DNA of 64,000 nt. Origin: Sternotherus odoratus (taxonomy: Eukaryota > Chordata > Testudines > Kinosternidae). Position numbers and translations under genes: made by a program. Location of the stretch: positions 28,829,390-28,893,389 of the forward strand of contig JAVMKO010000003.1 in NCBI GenBank assembly GCA_032164245.1. The letters are read 5' to 3'. Of this stretch, positions 48,778 through 60,647 are shown piece by piece. Below the pieces are notes generated by a model. That model made no database searches and had not been told where the DNA came from. It was given only the letters and a program-made list of their open reading frames with translations. The number at the start of each line of letters is the position of its first letter. The stretch's first letter is position 1.

Positions 48778-50040
48778 TGTCACACCAGGAGTGGCTCATG
48801 ACCATGAGTGCCTACCTCAGGGCAGACTGTCAAAAACAGGGCAGACGATGAAAGCGTGTGGTTGTTCTATAATTAGATTTCACCAAGCCAGTTACAAATG
48901 TGAATTCCTGCATCCCTGGAATAGTCTTAACATGGAATCACATACAGACCTCTTAGACCGGGGGTTCTCAAACCGGGGGTTGCGACCCCCCTCGGGTCGC
49001 TGAGTGCTTCCAGGGGGGTCACGAGCTCCTGGCGCCACTTAAAAGCCACCAAATGAATTACTTCTGCGTTCGGTGGCTTTTCAGAAGACATACCGAGCTC
49101 TCGGCTGCGGTCGGGAGCGCTCGGCATGTCCGCCAAAAAGCCGCAGAATGCAGAAGTAATTTATTCGACAGCTTTTCGGCAGACATACAAGGGTCCACCA
49201 CAGCAGCAAAGGAAGCAGAAATGGGTCGCGGTTCTCAAAAGTTTGAGAACCGCTGTCTTAGACTTTTCTATCTTGCCACCTAGACAAATTGGACTTACTG
49301 ATAAATGGTCACTTACACCAAAAATCACACCACACTCAGGTTGTTTCTAGTCCCAAGAGACCAGTTGCTTATGCCAGATCAACTGGTACTCTAGATCTTA
49401 CACCAAAGACAATGCTTGTAGCCAATCCTGTAATAAACTTTCTCAATGTTTATTAATTAGGCAAAAGAAATGAGAGAGTTGTTTACATGTTAAAACAAGT
49501 AATCTAAATCCTAAGACTGACAGAGTTGTAGTCAATTCAAAGTGTCCTTCAGGATAGACCCAGGGGAACTCAGCTTCAATTTAGAGTCTCTGGCACGTCA
49601 GAGTTCAAATAGCCAAGAACATAGAACATTTTCCTGTAACTTGGTTTTATGTCCTTTGTTCAGCTTTCAAGCCCACAGGATGAGGTTCCTTGTCCATAGT
49701 ATTTCCCAAATGTGATAGAGCCATTAACTAGTTCTTTGTATTGTGATATTCCTTGATGCTGGATCTTATTTTGATAGTCCTTCTGTATGGGGATAAGGGG
49801 CGAGGGGAGGCACAATTCCCAAACTTCCGGTACAAGTTCATTTTCAAAGTTACAAAGCAAATCTTACATATTTTCTTATAGTGTAGAATACAGACATAAC
49901 AAGTGAGATGCACACAGCAGTTTACAAGCATTTCCTAGTGTCTAAACACTAAATACATTTTTATAAGACTAAAATCTGTTTTGAGCTAAGCTAACGTAGA
50001 TGTGAATTGGTCTGGTCTCCAGCTATGAATTTGTCAGTTC
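48778..50040 (-). repeat. Probable LTR-type repeat, interrupted by a hAT element
   Basis: The block begins TGTCACACCAGGAGTGG and has the layout of an LTR read on the - strand (AT-rich TTTATTAATT region near 49450, then a C-rich part). The hAT element at 48959-49255 is inserted in it, with its target duplicated cleanly. The far end and flanking duplication were not found. Confidence 0.45.
48959..49255. mobile_element. hAT MITE with perfect 8-bp target-site duplication
   Basis: Ends CGGGGGTTCTCAAAC and GTTTGAGAACCGCTG; TCTTAGAC on both sides (48951-48958, 49256-49263). At 297 bp it is non-autonomous. Internal blocks (GGTGGCTTTTC, CCGCAGAATGC, GACATAC) form a further imperfect inverted arrangement. 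Confidence 0.93.
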
Positions 50041-50309
50041 TTAGCTAAATGCCTGCAACCTGGGCAAGAGCAGGGAAGCAAAACTGGCCCCTTAACTCAG
50101 AAGGGATCAACTAAAATCTAGGTTCTTTTATTAAGAGCCGTAATTTTTTTCACCAGAAACATTGCCAAAAAATCCAAATTATTCTCAAACTTTTAGGTAT
50201 TACTCACTCAGAAGGATCCTGATCTTGCTAACACTTACAAACACAAATAACTTTATGCACTTGAGTAGTCCCATTACATTCAGTGACATTATTTGTGTGT
50301 GAGGTTACG

Positions 50310-51240
50310 TATTGTGACTCTCCTCAGGGTGGCACAGAACCGTAAATAACTATTACCCCACTGCCGCAGTGAGTTTTGTTGAAGATTAAACTGTCAGTTC
50401 CCTGCCACATTATCTGTCTACTTCATCAGCAAACTCCTCAAAAATGCCAGTTTGAATCTTACCTTGCAGGCAACTATCAGTGAACCCCAGTTCCCGAATT
50501 CCCCAGCAACATCTCTCTCTGTAATGTCCAGTCCTTCACACCGGGGCCTTACACAAGTTAAGAGCACACACTAACCTATTAGTTTGCTTGTGGACTTGCA
50601 CTTGGCTTCAGTATAGCAGCACTGAGATAGTTTATAATAAAACTAGGAATAAGTTTATTAATAAAGAACAGAGATTTAAGTGGTACTAAGCAAGAGACTG
50701 CTATGGTTACAAAAACAACACCACATTTTCTAGTGATTAAAAATGAATGCTAGCAAGTTACAATCATTGCCTAAGGAGTTCTCACATTGTTACCAACATC
50801 TCTAGCCCTTCAGGCCAAGGGATCCAACTTTCACAGAGTCAAAGGATGCTGTCCGCTTTGTTTCCCGAATGATGGGTAACTATCATATCTCTTCGTTCTC
50901 CCTTATATTTTCCAAGGTCCTTGTCTTAGGAGCCAAGAGGCTACAAATTCAAACTCTTGGTGTGCTTATTAGCTTGCCAGCTTTGTTTACTTTATATGTA
51001 AATGTACTTTCATTATCGTCTTCCTGTAAGCAGGATGGTCAGATGAGTAAATCCACATTCTTTGTCTAGGGCAAGCTGGATTTATGCACTGCCTTCAAAA
51101 CCCGTTTTAAGAACATATTTCCAGCACATACATACACAACCTGTACATATATCACACAATGATTTTGGGACTATCATGTCACCAGTTTACATTCGATAAC
51201 TTACATGACACCTCTTAGATACATATTATGACAACAGTAT
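50310..51240 (-). repeat. Probable LTR-type repeat
   Basis: C-rich left part, an AT-rich stretch with TTTATTAATAAAG near 50650 and a right end with ATATTATGACAACA resemble other turtle LTRs read on the - strand. Ends and target duplication are not established. Confidence 0.4.
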
Positions 51241-51579
51241 TTTGAGGTCAGTGAGTTTGTCAGGCCTGATTTGAGTTACAGTATGGTGTGCCCTTTGCTA
51301 CTGGGCTTTGTGGGGTTCTTTGCGTCACGATTGTATGGCTTTTTTTTTTCAGGATTGGGAACCAGTGTTGTAACTGATATGGTTTACCTACTCTTCCTAG
51401 AAAACCTGTCCTTCCTTAAGGAATTTTAGAAATTTGTTTTGGAAAATATTAGCAGTTCTAGATGGTATTTGAAGAAATAATGTCAGTTTCTGCATATGAG
51501 AAAAGTGAATATCTTTTTAATTCTTTTTTCCCGCAAATTCTCACAGAAGTGCCAAATTTCAAATACTTGTAGTACATAC

Positions 51580-51975
51580 TCTCTCTCTGAAAGTGAGCCT
51601 GCTCTTTCCACCTTTACTGTTCCACTGGAAGAACGGTTAAAATGTATTAAAGGAGAGTCCCAAAGGTTACTTCAGTTCCATAGGCTTTCAAAATTGTCTG
51701 TTTATAAAGGACAAATGATCAACAGGGTTCAAACAGAACTAGATACATTCCTGGAGGATAAGTCCATCAATGGCAGTTAGCCAGGATGAGCAGGGATGGT
51801 GTCCCTAGCCTCTGTTTGCCAGAAGCTGGGAATGGGAGACAAGGAATAATCACTTGATGATTACCTGTTCTGTTAATTTCACTGGGGCACCTGGCATTGG
51901 CCACTGTCAGAAGACAGGATACTGGGCTAGATGGACCTTTGGTTTGACCCAATATGGCCATTCTTATGATCTTAA
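51580..51975 (+). mobile_element. CR1 LINE 3' end
   Basis: A remnant of the CR1 ORF2 C terminus (ELDTFLEDKSING then stop) is followed by the CR1 3' UTR, with CTCTGTTTGCCAGAAGCTGG, GGCACCTGGCATTGGCCACT and GGGCTAGATGGACC, and the terminal TTCTTATGATCTTA. It abuts the start of the DIRS-like element. Confidence 0.85.
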
Positions 51976-52352
51976 ATGTTGATATGGACACGATTTCACA
52001 TTCTTCTTTAAGTGGCTGTACTTGCATGTTCCACTCAGGTGTGCGCTTGCCAAGCACACTAAAGCTGGAGAACTTTTTCTAGTAGTATTAATAGGGGTGG
52101 CACTTACACCCTCTGACCCAGTAGCCACTCCCAGGAGTCTTTAAGGGCTACACCACCTTGAATCCCCTCAGTTTCTTCTAACTGTCTAAGGCTTGAGTCA
52201 CAGTTTTTTCTGTCCAGTGTTTCTGGAGTTATATATAGTTACTTAGTTTGTTCATTAGCATAGTCAGTTTAGTAGTGATTTTAGATGTTGGTTAGTGGTA
52301 AGCATTAACTTTTAGCCTGCTGCGATGCCTTTGTGAGGTTTTAAACACTGCC

Positions 52353-53049
52353 TGTCATGGGCTGGTGTAAGCGGGGTGGTGACTCACCCCTGCGGCGCCT
52401 CCTGCTGCTCCATCCGGGAATTATCTTCTTCCAGCCTCTGGAGCGCCCTCTGCAGGCGGATGTCCCGCTTGCTGCTGGCCCTGTGTCCCTCCTGGATCTC
52501 GGTGCCCTCTTCCCTTAGGTGCTGTACCCCTGCAGTACCCCCTCAGGTCTTAGGGTCTCCCCTCCCTGGGGAACCCCCACCTCCTATCTCCACCTTGCCT
52601 CAGTCTAGGCAACTGCCAGTCACCACTTGCCCCTGTTCACTGGGGCAGACTGCAGTATCATTGCCACTCATCACCGGCAAGGAGGGTTTGGCCTGCTGCC
52701 TCTGCCTCTAGAGCCATAGGCTGCCCCTTGCAACCCCTTGTTGGGCCTTCTCCTAGGCCCTGCAGCCTGGGGGTTTCTAGGCTAGAGCTTCCTGCAGCAC
52801 TCTAGATACCTTGTCTAGCTTCCCCAGCAGCCAGGCCTGTCTGCCTCCACAGACCGAGGAGACTCTCCTCTCTGCTTCAAACTCTGGGCCCTTATATCAG
52901 GGCCAGCTGGGCCCTAATTGATCCAGCCACAGCTGTGGCTGCTCTGCCCAATCAGCCTGGGAGATGCTTGCCTCCAGCCACATCCCTTTGTAGGGCTGTT
53001 TTAAACCCTTTTTCCTGGAGTGGGGCTATCCCTAATAGTGTCCCCCACA
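52353..53049 (-). repeat. Probable LTR inserted in the DIRS-like element
   Basis: Starts TGTCATGGGCTGG and ends GTGTCCCCCACA, so TG...CA termini; a TATATCAGGG segment near 52896 reads on the - strand as a plausible promoter region. DIRS-like sequence is present on both sides. No clean target-site duplication was found. Confidence 0.5.
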
Positions 53050-53126
53050 CTCAGTGCTTATTGTGATTGGGAGAAGGGTAAGAGAAGGTACTCTATCTGC
53101 AGGTCATTAAAAAGAGAATACAGGTA

Positions 53127-53700
53127 ATGAGGGACTTGCACCTCAAGCAGTACCTTTTAGAGCAGGCCATGAGACTCATTTCAGTGCTGGGGACCTCTGC
53201 AGATTGTCTGGTTCCACAGAGCCCCACAGAGAGGATGAGAGATCGTTCTCCTTTCTTGGGTCCTCTGAGGAAGAGGTCTCATATGGCAGATCAAGGACAT
53301 TCCAAGGCTCAGGGAGATTTCTCCTCATCTTCTAAGGGCATTGATCAGCACCATGAGTCCTTGGGTAAGTGGGATGGAGCCGTGCCATGTGCTGCATAGA
53401 GATCAGTTGGACACTGTACTGTCAATTCTGGTACTAGACATGAGGCATCAGTTGAGTCTGGTACTGATGACATTGGCATCGGCACAGATTGCCTCAATGC
53501 CACTAGTGTACCAGATGACATCAGACCTAGTCTGCTTTTCCCTTCCTGATTCTCCATTAATTCAAGACACTTCACCAGCTGTGGCTTCTACTGTACCTTC
53601 AAATGTGCCTGGGCTGATCTCAGATCTAGCTTTGTTACCAGCATCAACTCTCACATCACCTAAGGTTCAGAGTGTGGGTCAGCTTCCCTTTCGGTATTGA
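53127..53700 (+). pseudogene. DIRS-like gag remnant
   Basis: Translation gives MRDLHLKQYLLEQAMRLISV, PQSPTERMRDRSPFLGPLRK and a basic, serine-rich tail, like the first ORF of turtle DIRS elements. The frame changes near 53390 and continues as a serine/threonine-rich segment. Function is lost. Confidence 0.55.
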
Positions 53701-54115
53701 GGAGTCCATTGACACAGATACTATCTTTGGCACTGATGATACTTTCAGTGCAGACTTGAGGATTGGTACAGCTCCAGCGCCAACTGGAAGTGGAATGCCT
53801 CTTTCAGTGTTGACTGCTCCTCTGTTCTGATACCATTGCCATACAGTGAAACCTCGATTTAACGGACTAATTCGGGCGAGGGGGTGTCCGTTAAATCCGA
53901 AAGTCCGTTATTTAATAATTTTTTTAAATTATTAAATAACAGGACTTTCAGATTTAACGGACACCCCCCTCGCCCGAATTAGTCCGTTATATCAAGGTTT
54001 TACCGTCAACCCGCCCGCCGGGGTCCCCGGCTGCTGGGACCCGGCGGGAGCTGTCAGCCCGCCTGCCCCCGGCTCAAAAGCGCGGCGGCCGCTGCGCGCG
54101 GGCAGAGAGCCCGCC

Positions 54116-54330
54116 GGGTCCCAGCAGCCGGGGACCCCGGCGGGCGGGCTGCTAACTGCCGCCGGGTCCCAGCAGCCGGGGACCCCGGCGGGCGGGCTGC
54201 TAACTGCCGCCGGGTCCCAGCAGCCGGGGACCCCGGCGGGCGGGCTGCTAACTGCCGCCGGGTCCCAGCAGCCGGGGACCCCGGCGGGCGGGCTGCTAAC
54301 TGCCGCCGGGTCCCAGCAGCCGGGACCCGG
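54116..54330. repeat. 48-bp minisatellite in the left arm
   Basis: GGGTCCCAGCAGCCGGG recurs at 54116, 54164, 54212, 54260 and 54308, exact 48-bp spacing, four full units. Each unit includes the palindrome CCGGGGACCCCGG. The mirrored array lies at about 54980-55240 in the right arm with one unit more. Confidence 0.93.
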
Positions 54331-54979
54331 GCGGGCCGCAGTAGCCGGGCTCTGCCGCGCTGCACCATCGCCGGCGGCGTGCTGGGGCCTGCCCCCTCCC
54401 GCTCGCACGTTCCCGGGGCCGCGGGAAGCTCCAGCCCAGCTGCCTCGGCCGCCGATGACCTCCCGCTGCCGCCCGGTGCTGCGCTGAGGACTCAGGAGGC
54501 GGCGGAGCCGGGAAGCCCGTATGGCCGCTCCCAGCGAGCGGGTGGCGAGCGCGGCTGCCCCTGCCGCCACTGCGGGCCGGGGGCCGCCGTGATCCCGGGC
54601 AGGGAGCGGGGACCGCGGATCGAGCCGGGGGCGGGCTGCCGCCTGGCCCCCGGCAGCAGTAACCCTCCTTGCAGGGTCCCGGGAGCCGCAGTCCCCGCTC
54701 CCTGCCCGGGCTCACGGCAGCCCCCGGCCCGCAGTGGCGGCAGGGGCAGCCGCGCTCGCCACCCGCTCGCTGGGAGCGGCCATACGGGCTTCCCGGCTCC
54801 GCCGCCTCCTGAGTCCTCAGCGCAGCACCGGGCGGCAGCGGGAGGTCATCGGCGGCCGAGGCAGCTGGGCTGGAGCTTCCCGCGGCCCCGGGAACGTGCG
54901 AGCGGGAGGGGGCAGGCCCCAGCACGCCGCCGGTGATGGTGCAGCGCGGCAGAGCCCGGCTACTGCGGCCCGCCCGGGT

Positions 54980-55240
54980 CCCGGCTGCTGGGACCCGGCG
55001 GCAGTTAGCAGCCCGCCTGCCGGGGTCCCCGGCTGCTGGGACCCGGCGGCAGTTAGCAGCCCGCCCGCCGGGGTCCCCGGCTGCTGGGACCCGGCGGCAG
55101 TTAGCAGCCCGCCCGCCGGGGTCCCCGGCTGCTGGGACCCGGCGGCAGTTAGCAGCCCGCCCGCCGGGGTCCCCGGCTGCTGGGACCCGGCGGCAGTTAG
55201 CAGCCCGCCCGCCGGGGTCCCCGGCTGCTGGGACCCGGCG
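54980..55240. repeat. 48-bp minisatellite in the right arm
   Basis: Inverted copy of the left-arm array, with five units (GGTCCCCGGCTGCTGGGACC cores). The first unit has CCGCCTGCC where the others have CCGCCCGCC. Confidence 0.92.
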
Positions 55241-55589
55241 GGCTCTCTGCCCGCGCGCAGCGGCCGCCGCGCTTTTGAGCCGGGGGCAGGCGGGCTGACA
55301 GCTCCCGCCGGGTCCCAGCAGCCGGGGACCCCGGCGGGCGGGTTGACGGTAAAACCTTGATATAACGGACTAATTCGGGCGAACTTCGGATGCATCAGAC
55401 TCTGAAAAATTTTGTCCGTTGCATCCGAAGTCCGTTAAATGGAGGTCCGTTAAATCGAGGTTTCACTGTATTGTCTTTCAGATGAGGCTGGTCATTTGTC
55501 TGCTCCATTGGAGGTGGCTCATCCACTACCATTGGACAATTAAAAAAGCTCGTTGAGATCGAGTATGAGGCTGTCTTTCTCTCAGACAC

Positions 55590-55820
55590 ACATTTATGAG
55601 GAGTCCAGAATTACTTGGCTGATCATCTCATTAGGAATTTCTCCCAGAATCATGAGAGGTGTCTGAAAATCAATGTGCTGTGGTCCATCTTCAGGGAATG
55701 GGACATTCCTGCTATTGACCCATTTGCAACAAAGGACAACAAGAAGTGCCATCAATTTTGTTTGCGAGCTGATCTCAGTCAGGGCTCCTTAACCAATGCA
55801 TATCTTCTAAATTGATGGTC
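55590..55820 (+). pseudogene. DIRS-like RNase H region remnant
   Basis: The frame ADHLIRNFSQNHERCLKINV, LWSIFREWDIPAIDPFAT and NKKCHQFCLRADLSQGSL matches the region downstream of the reverse transcriptase in DIRS elements (NxLADxLSR, DLFAT, CPxFCSR pattern). It ends at a stop at 55815. Confidence 0.6.
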
Positions 55821-56879
55821 AACACTGATGTATGCTCCCCCCAATCTTACTCATTCTTCTGGTCTTCCTTAAGCTGGTGCTGGATCATGGTAGACTGATT
55901 CTCATTGCACCAGCTTGGCCAAACACTGTTGGTTCTTCAACTTCCTCTGTCTTTTGGTTTGGTTTCCATTCCTTTTCCTTTTCACCCTGATCTACTGACT
56001 CAATGTCAGGGTCAAATTTCACATCCAGTGCTGATATGTCTGTATCTCATAGTATGGATGCTGCATAATTAGTTAAGGAAGAGGAGTGCTGTTCCAAAGC
56101 TGTTTGGCAGGTAATAGTAGCAAGCCCTTTACTAGGGCTACTTCTTGGGCGAAGTGGAAATGTTTTTCAATTTGGTCACTAGCTTGGGGAATTCAACAGA
56201 TGCATGTCTGCATTCAGCACATTTTTTAGCATCTTTTACACCTTCAGTCCTCTGGTCTGTCTCTCAGTTCACTGAGACTGCATTTGGCAGCAGTTTTGGT
56301 GTTTCATCCTCTGGTCTGGGAGAAGTCAGTTTCATTGAACTGCATAGTAGCAAGATTTATGAGAGGGATCATTTGTCTCTTTCCCATTGGTGAAGAGAGT
56401 GATTCCTTTGTGGGGCGTTGGTACTGGGCTGTCCTCATGGATTCTCCGTATGAGCCTGGGCAAGTTGTTCTTGGTCTTTCAAATGCCAAAAGACAGTGTT
56501 TCTTGTGATAATAACTGCTGCGAGAAGTGTTTGTGAATTGCAGGCCCTAAAGGCTTCTGCATACTAATTTTGTTTAAGACAAGGTGGTTTTGGGGCCACA
56601 TCTTTACTTTTGTTTCAAGTGGTGTCACAATTTCATCTCAATCAGCAATATACTTATCTGTATTTTTTTCCCAAGCCTCACTCAACCACAGATGAACAGC
56701 CTCTTAGTTCTTTGGTTGTGAGATGAAGCTTGGCATGTTGGAAAGAACTAAGCCATTTCATTCATCACCTTGACTTTTTATTTCCTATGCACACTGCATG
56801 AAGGACCAGCAGTCTCTGTGCAAACCATTTCCATGTGGATATCATTCTACATTTTTGTGGTGTATGGGATAGCTTGGCC

Positions 56880-57180
56880 TTGGTTTGGGGCCTTTTCAAA
56901 TAAGCTCATAACCTCTCTGGAGGCAGAATTGACTACATTTCTCTATGATGTTCTGATATTGGACATTTGCAGGGCTGCTCCTTGGTCTTCTATATGTACT
57001 TTTATCAAACGTTATGCTATTATGACTTCATTTAGATCAGATGCAAAATTTGGAAAGGCCCCAGTCCTTCTTGAAGTAGACTTCAAGCCTCAATCTCCAT
57101 TAGTTACAGCTTGTGAGTCACCTGAATGGCATACGTCTGCAAGCACTCGAAGAAAAAATAGTTACCTACCTGTACTGTAA
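56880..57180 (+). pseudogene. DIRS-like tyrosine recombinase C-terminal remnant
   Basis: LDICRAAPWSSICTFIKRYA resembles the conserved C-terminal block of DIRS tyrosine recombinases (ICRAATWSS...FIRHY), with the probable catalytic Tyr preserved. Upstream recombinase sequence is scrambled by stops. The frame runs on toward the right terminal region. Confidence 0.55.
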
Positions 57181-57587
57181 CTGTTGCTCTTTGAGATGGG
57201 GGTGCAGATCAGACATGCCAAACCCATGAAAAAAACACAGAGATTGGGCTTGTTTTTGACTTAATTAGCTTGTGAGAGAGATGCTTGTTGGCTAGTTTTG
57301 CTTGTGGCTTTTTGCTTGTTTGGCTTGTACCTTGTTCTCTTTTTTGATCATATCCGGCAAGTAGGGTCAAAGGGGGGCAAGCAGGAGTGGGGGGCAACCA
57401 AGGGCAAGGTGAGGAGAGAGTCAGGGGTGTACAGCAGGCCCACCACAGTCCCAGACTGCATGCTGGGAGTGGGGAATATAGTCATAGAGTGTTGGGATTC
57501 TTAGGAATTGGCTTGTTTGGGCCTTGTTTTGAAATGGGATTAGTTTGATTTTTGGCTTATTGTGAAAGTCAGGGTGTTTATTTATCA

Positions 57588-57819
57588 CAGCAGTTCTCAA
57601 ACTTTTTGAGACCATGACCCCTTTTCATGCTCCGTCCGCGCGGCGCGACCCCTCCAGTCCCCGCCGCGGGTGGGCTGCCGGCTGCGCCCCGGCCCCCAGT
57701 CCCCGCCACGGGCAGGCTGCCGGCTGCGCCCTGGCCCCAGTCCCCCCTCGCGAGTTGTGGCGGCAGAAGCTCGCGACCCCCCGGGGAGCGCTCGGCGACC
57801 CCCAGTTTGAGAAACCCTG
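57588..57819. mobile_element. hAT MITE with perfect 8-bp duplication
   Basis: Ends CAGCAGTTCTCAAAC and GTTTGAGAAACCCTG, flanks ATTTATCA at 57580-57587 and 57820-57827. GC-rich interior with a roughly 50-bp duplicated segment (GGGCTGCCGGCTGCGCCC near 57671 and GGCTGCCGGCTGCGCCC near 57715). It splits the right terminal region of the DIRS-like element. Confidence 0.93.
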
Positions 57820-58109
57820 ATTTATCACATGAATGTTGGCAACTGTGATGCAGATGTGTATTCCATTGCATCGGAATTTGATGTTCTGTGTGAAACAAAT
57901 GAGGGGAGTCGGGATGGCGCTGCCCTTAATACCCATTGGAAGGATTATGGGGGCAGAAGGCATGAGCACCACCCTTATCAATAGTGCTAGGGAAAGTTCT
58001 CCAGCTTTGGTGTGCTGGACATGCGCACGCATCAGTGGAATACATTTCTGCACCCACATAGTGAAGAGCAACAATTACTGTACAGGTAGGTACTTGAGTT
58101 TTTTTCTGT

Positions 58110-59940
58110 ATACCAAAAAAATGAAGTATTTAGAAAGTAATCTTTCTATATGTTCTATCCTTCCTGTTTCATAAAAAGAAGTACATTTTTTGGAAGGTAT
58201 GTAACTGGGGTTATTTATTTTGTTTTAAAAATCAATGACAGCTACATTGCCACAATCTATCTAACACAGTGATATAATATTCTCTGAGGTAATAATATAA
58301 CTTCAAATTCTGATGCTAAAAGTAGGACAAAATGATTTTTAGTGCTATTAGACAACTGGCTTTGTTTTGCTTTGAAGCCTTTTATTTCAATTTCAGATTC
58401 TTAATATTTGGTAGAGATTTTTTAGCCAGTGTGTAACCCCAGACCTCCCCCAAAAATGCCTCATCGCAGGTAACTTAGGTCTTATCCATAGCATAGCTAA
58501 TTCACATATTTATTCTGCTCTGCAGTAACTCTGTATTACTTTGGCTGCATGCTCTCCGTATGCAACATACAATGTAAACACAGCTGTCAGAAACTAAGAC
58601 TAGAATATTGTCTTCATTTATTAACTAAATAAATGATATACAGTATGTTTTATTCTTTCTGTGCTTTGTTACTCATTATATATGTATATGCTTTGTTCAC
58701 TTCTGGTATGTCAGGTCAGTAGTAGTGGTACTACTAGAAAGATGTGAAAGAACCCCGCTTTCCGCCCCCCCGCAAAAAATCCTGTAATATATTCAATAGC
58801 TTGTGTAATGCTCTGGTGGGGAAATTCCTTCCTTTCCCTCAGCAGAAACAGCTTATTCTCAGGAGAGAAGGTGCTTGTCAGATGCAGACAGAGAAACTGT
58901 TCAGGCACAATGTGTAGCACTGGAAAAAGGCAGGTACAAGATAGGGAAGTGTGTGTGGAAAATGTGAGTAGAAATGTAGCTATGATAAGATTACAAAAAA
59001 AACCCTTATGCGTGAGGACAAGGAGATTGAATATGAACTGGTAGACAGGAAGCCATTCAGTGAGTTCAAAGCAGCAGATGAGGTGCTCATCATGGTGGGA
59101 GATGATTATTTTTAGAGAGAATTTGGGGCATGCTGGCTCAGGGAGAAATGAGAGGTCCAAGGCCAGACATGAAAGTTACAATAATCAAGGAGATAATGAC
59201 CAGGACATGGAGAATAGTTTTAGCAATGAGGAAGGGACGGATTTTGAAACTATTAAGATGGAACAAGTGGCAAGATTTAGTGAAAGATTGGCTATAGAGC
59301 AATGGGGAGAGAAGTAAAATGTAATACCAAGACTACAATCTTGGGAGACTTCTTCAGGATCCTCCTCTGTAGATTCCCCAATATACACGCACTATCCCTC
59401 ACCAGTTCATACAAAATTTAGCTGCTAATATTATCTTCCTTGTTTGATGATCTGAACCACTCTTTGAACCTCTTTAGGGGCTCCCCATCTGCTCCTCCCT
59501 GCTTTTACTCACTTGTGAAGTTTTGTGTCACCCTCCGTGAATATTGCTGTATTTTTCCACATGGCTGTCAGACTCTCAAACAATCACCTCCATGACTTTC
59601 TTCATGCAATCTTCTGTATATTAATTGAATGCTCTGAACTTGTTTGCAAGGGGCATATCACCTCCACTTTTAAGTCTCACATAAAAATCCACTTCTTCTA
59701 GGCTGCCTATAGTGAATCTTGTTGATATATAATGAAACCCTTTTTATTATTCACCTTCTCTTACTGCTGTCTGTCTGTCAGCCGTCCATCCCTACACTGT
59801 GAACTTGATGGGGCAGGGATTATCTTTTCCTGAATATTTGGAAGTATTCACACCTCACTGTAGTTGCTACTGAAAATATATGATAATTGTAGAATTTTGT
59901 TCCCCAAAACTCTATCTTAATAAAGTATATCCACATGTCA
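58110..59940. other. Intron 3 stretch without recognised gene
   Basis: No supported coding region. An 85-codon open frame at 59060-59317 shows no known motif. Possible SINE-tail remnants lie near 59795-59890. Confidence 0.45.
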
Positions 59941-59946
59941 CTAATA

Positions 59947-60639
59947 CAGGTGGGCAAACCTTTTGGCCCGAGAGCCACATCTAGGTATAGAAATCCTATG
60001 GTGGGCCACGAAATTGGGGTTGGGGTATGGGAGGGGGTATAGGCACTGGCTGGGGGTAGTGTGCGGGTGGAGTGAGGGCTCCATCTTGGGGTATGGGCTT
60101 CGTAGTGGGGCTGGAGATGAGGGGTTTGGGGTGCAGGAGAATGTTCTGGGCTGGGACTGAGAGGTTCAGAGGGGGATCAGGCATGGGGCAGAGGGTTGGG
60201 ACACACGGGGGTAGCTCAGGGGTGCCGGTTCTGGGTGGCGCTTACCTCAAACAGCTCTCGGAAGCAGTGGCATGTCTTCCCCCCGGCGGCTCTGCTGCAC
60301 GCTGCTCCGTCCGCAGGCACCATGCCTGCAGCTCCCATTGGTTTCCAGCCAATGGGAGTTGCAGGGGCAGCGCTTGGGTCAGGGGCAGTGTGTGGAGCCC
60401 TCTGGATTCCCCTAACATAGGTGCTGGCCAGGGAACATGCCGCTGCTTCCGGGAGCCATGCAGAGCGCCCCCTGTTGCTGCTTCTGGGAGCCGGGCGGAG
60501 TGGCCCCGGACCCTGCTCCCTGGCTGAGTGCCAGAGTGGGACAAGCCCCAGGCTCTGTTCCCCAGCAGGAGTTCAAGAGACGAATTAAAATGGCTAGCAG
60601 GCTGGATCTGGCCCGGGGACCATAGCTTGCCCATCCCTG
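59947..60639. mobile_element. hAT-type non-autonomous element
   Basis: Ends CAGGTGGGCAAACCTTTTGG and the complement of ATAGCTTGCCCATCCCTG; flanks CACTAATA (59939-59946) and GACTAATA (60640-60647) match at 7 of 8. The inside is GC-rich without transposase. Related at the ends to 3056, 34304 and 24470-24766. Confidence 0.87.
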
Positions 60640-60647
60640 GACTAATA

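Larger units (their letters stand above)
53844..55468. mobile_element. Tigger/pogo-like element forming a 1.6-kb inverted repeat
   Basis: Ends CAGTGAAACCTCGATTTAAC and the complement of TTAAATCGAGGTTTCACTG, with TA on both sides (53842-53843, 55469-55470), point to a Tc1/mariner Tigger-like non-autonomous element. Arms 53970-54618 and 54686-55382 are inverted copies of one another. Each has the same 48-bp GC-rich minisatellite. The left end contains an additional fold-back around TTATTTAATAA. Reading frames on both strands mirror each other and are not regarded as genes. Confidence 0.85.
51985..58105 (+). mobile_element. Decayed DIRS-like retroelement with nested insertions
   Basis: The left terminal block (near 51985, with CCACTCAGGTGTGCGCTTGC) and right block (57140-58105, from GTTACCTACCTGTACTGTAA to GTACAGGTAGGTACTTGAG) have the inverted terminal layout of turtle DIRS elements. 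Between them lie remnants of gag, RNase H and tyrosine recombinase in DIRS order. An LTR-like block (52353-53049), a Tigger-like palindrome (53844-55468) and a hAT MITE (57588-57819) interrupt it. The reverse-transcriptase part is largely missing between gag and RNase H. Family assignment rests on my recall of DIRS layout. Confidence 0.68.

Noticed and set aside
53992..55360. Several mirrored open frames of 100-209 codons on both strands
   Set aside because: They are read-through of the GC-rich palindrome and its 48-bp tandem units (48 is a multiple of three), identical in both arms and on opposite strands. No domain is recognisable.
59060..59317. 85-codon charged open frame in intron 3
   Set aside because: No known motif, no splice or promoter context; its length is expected by chance.
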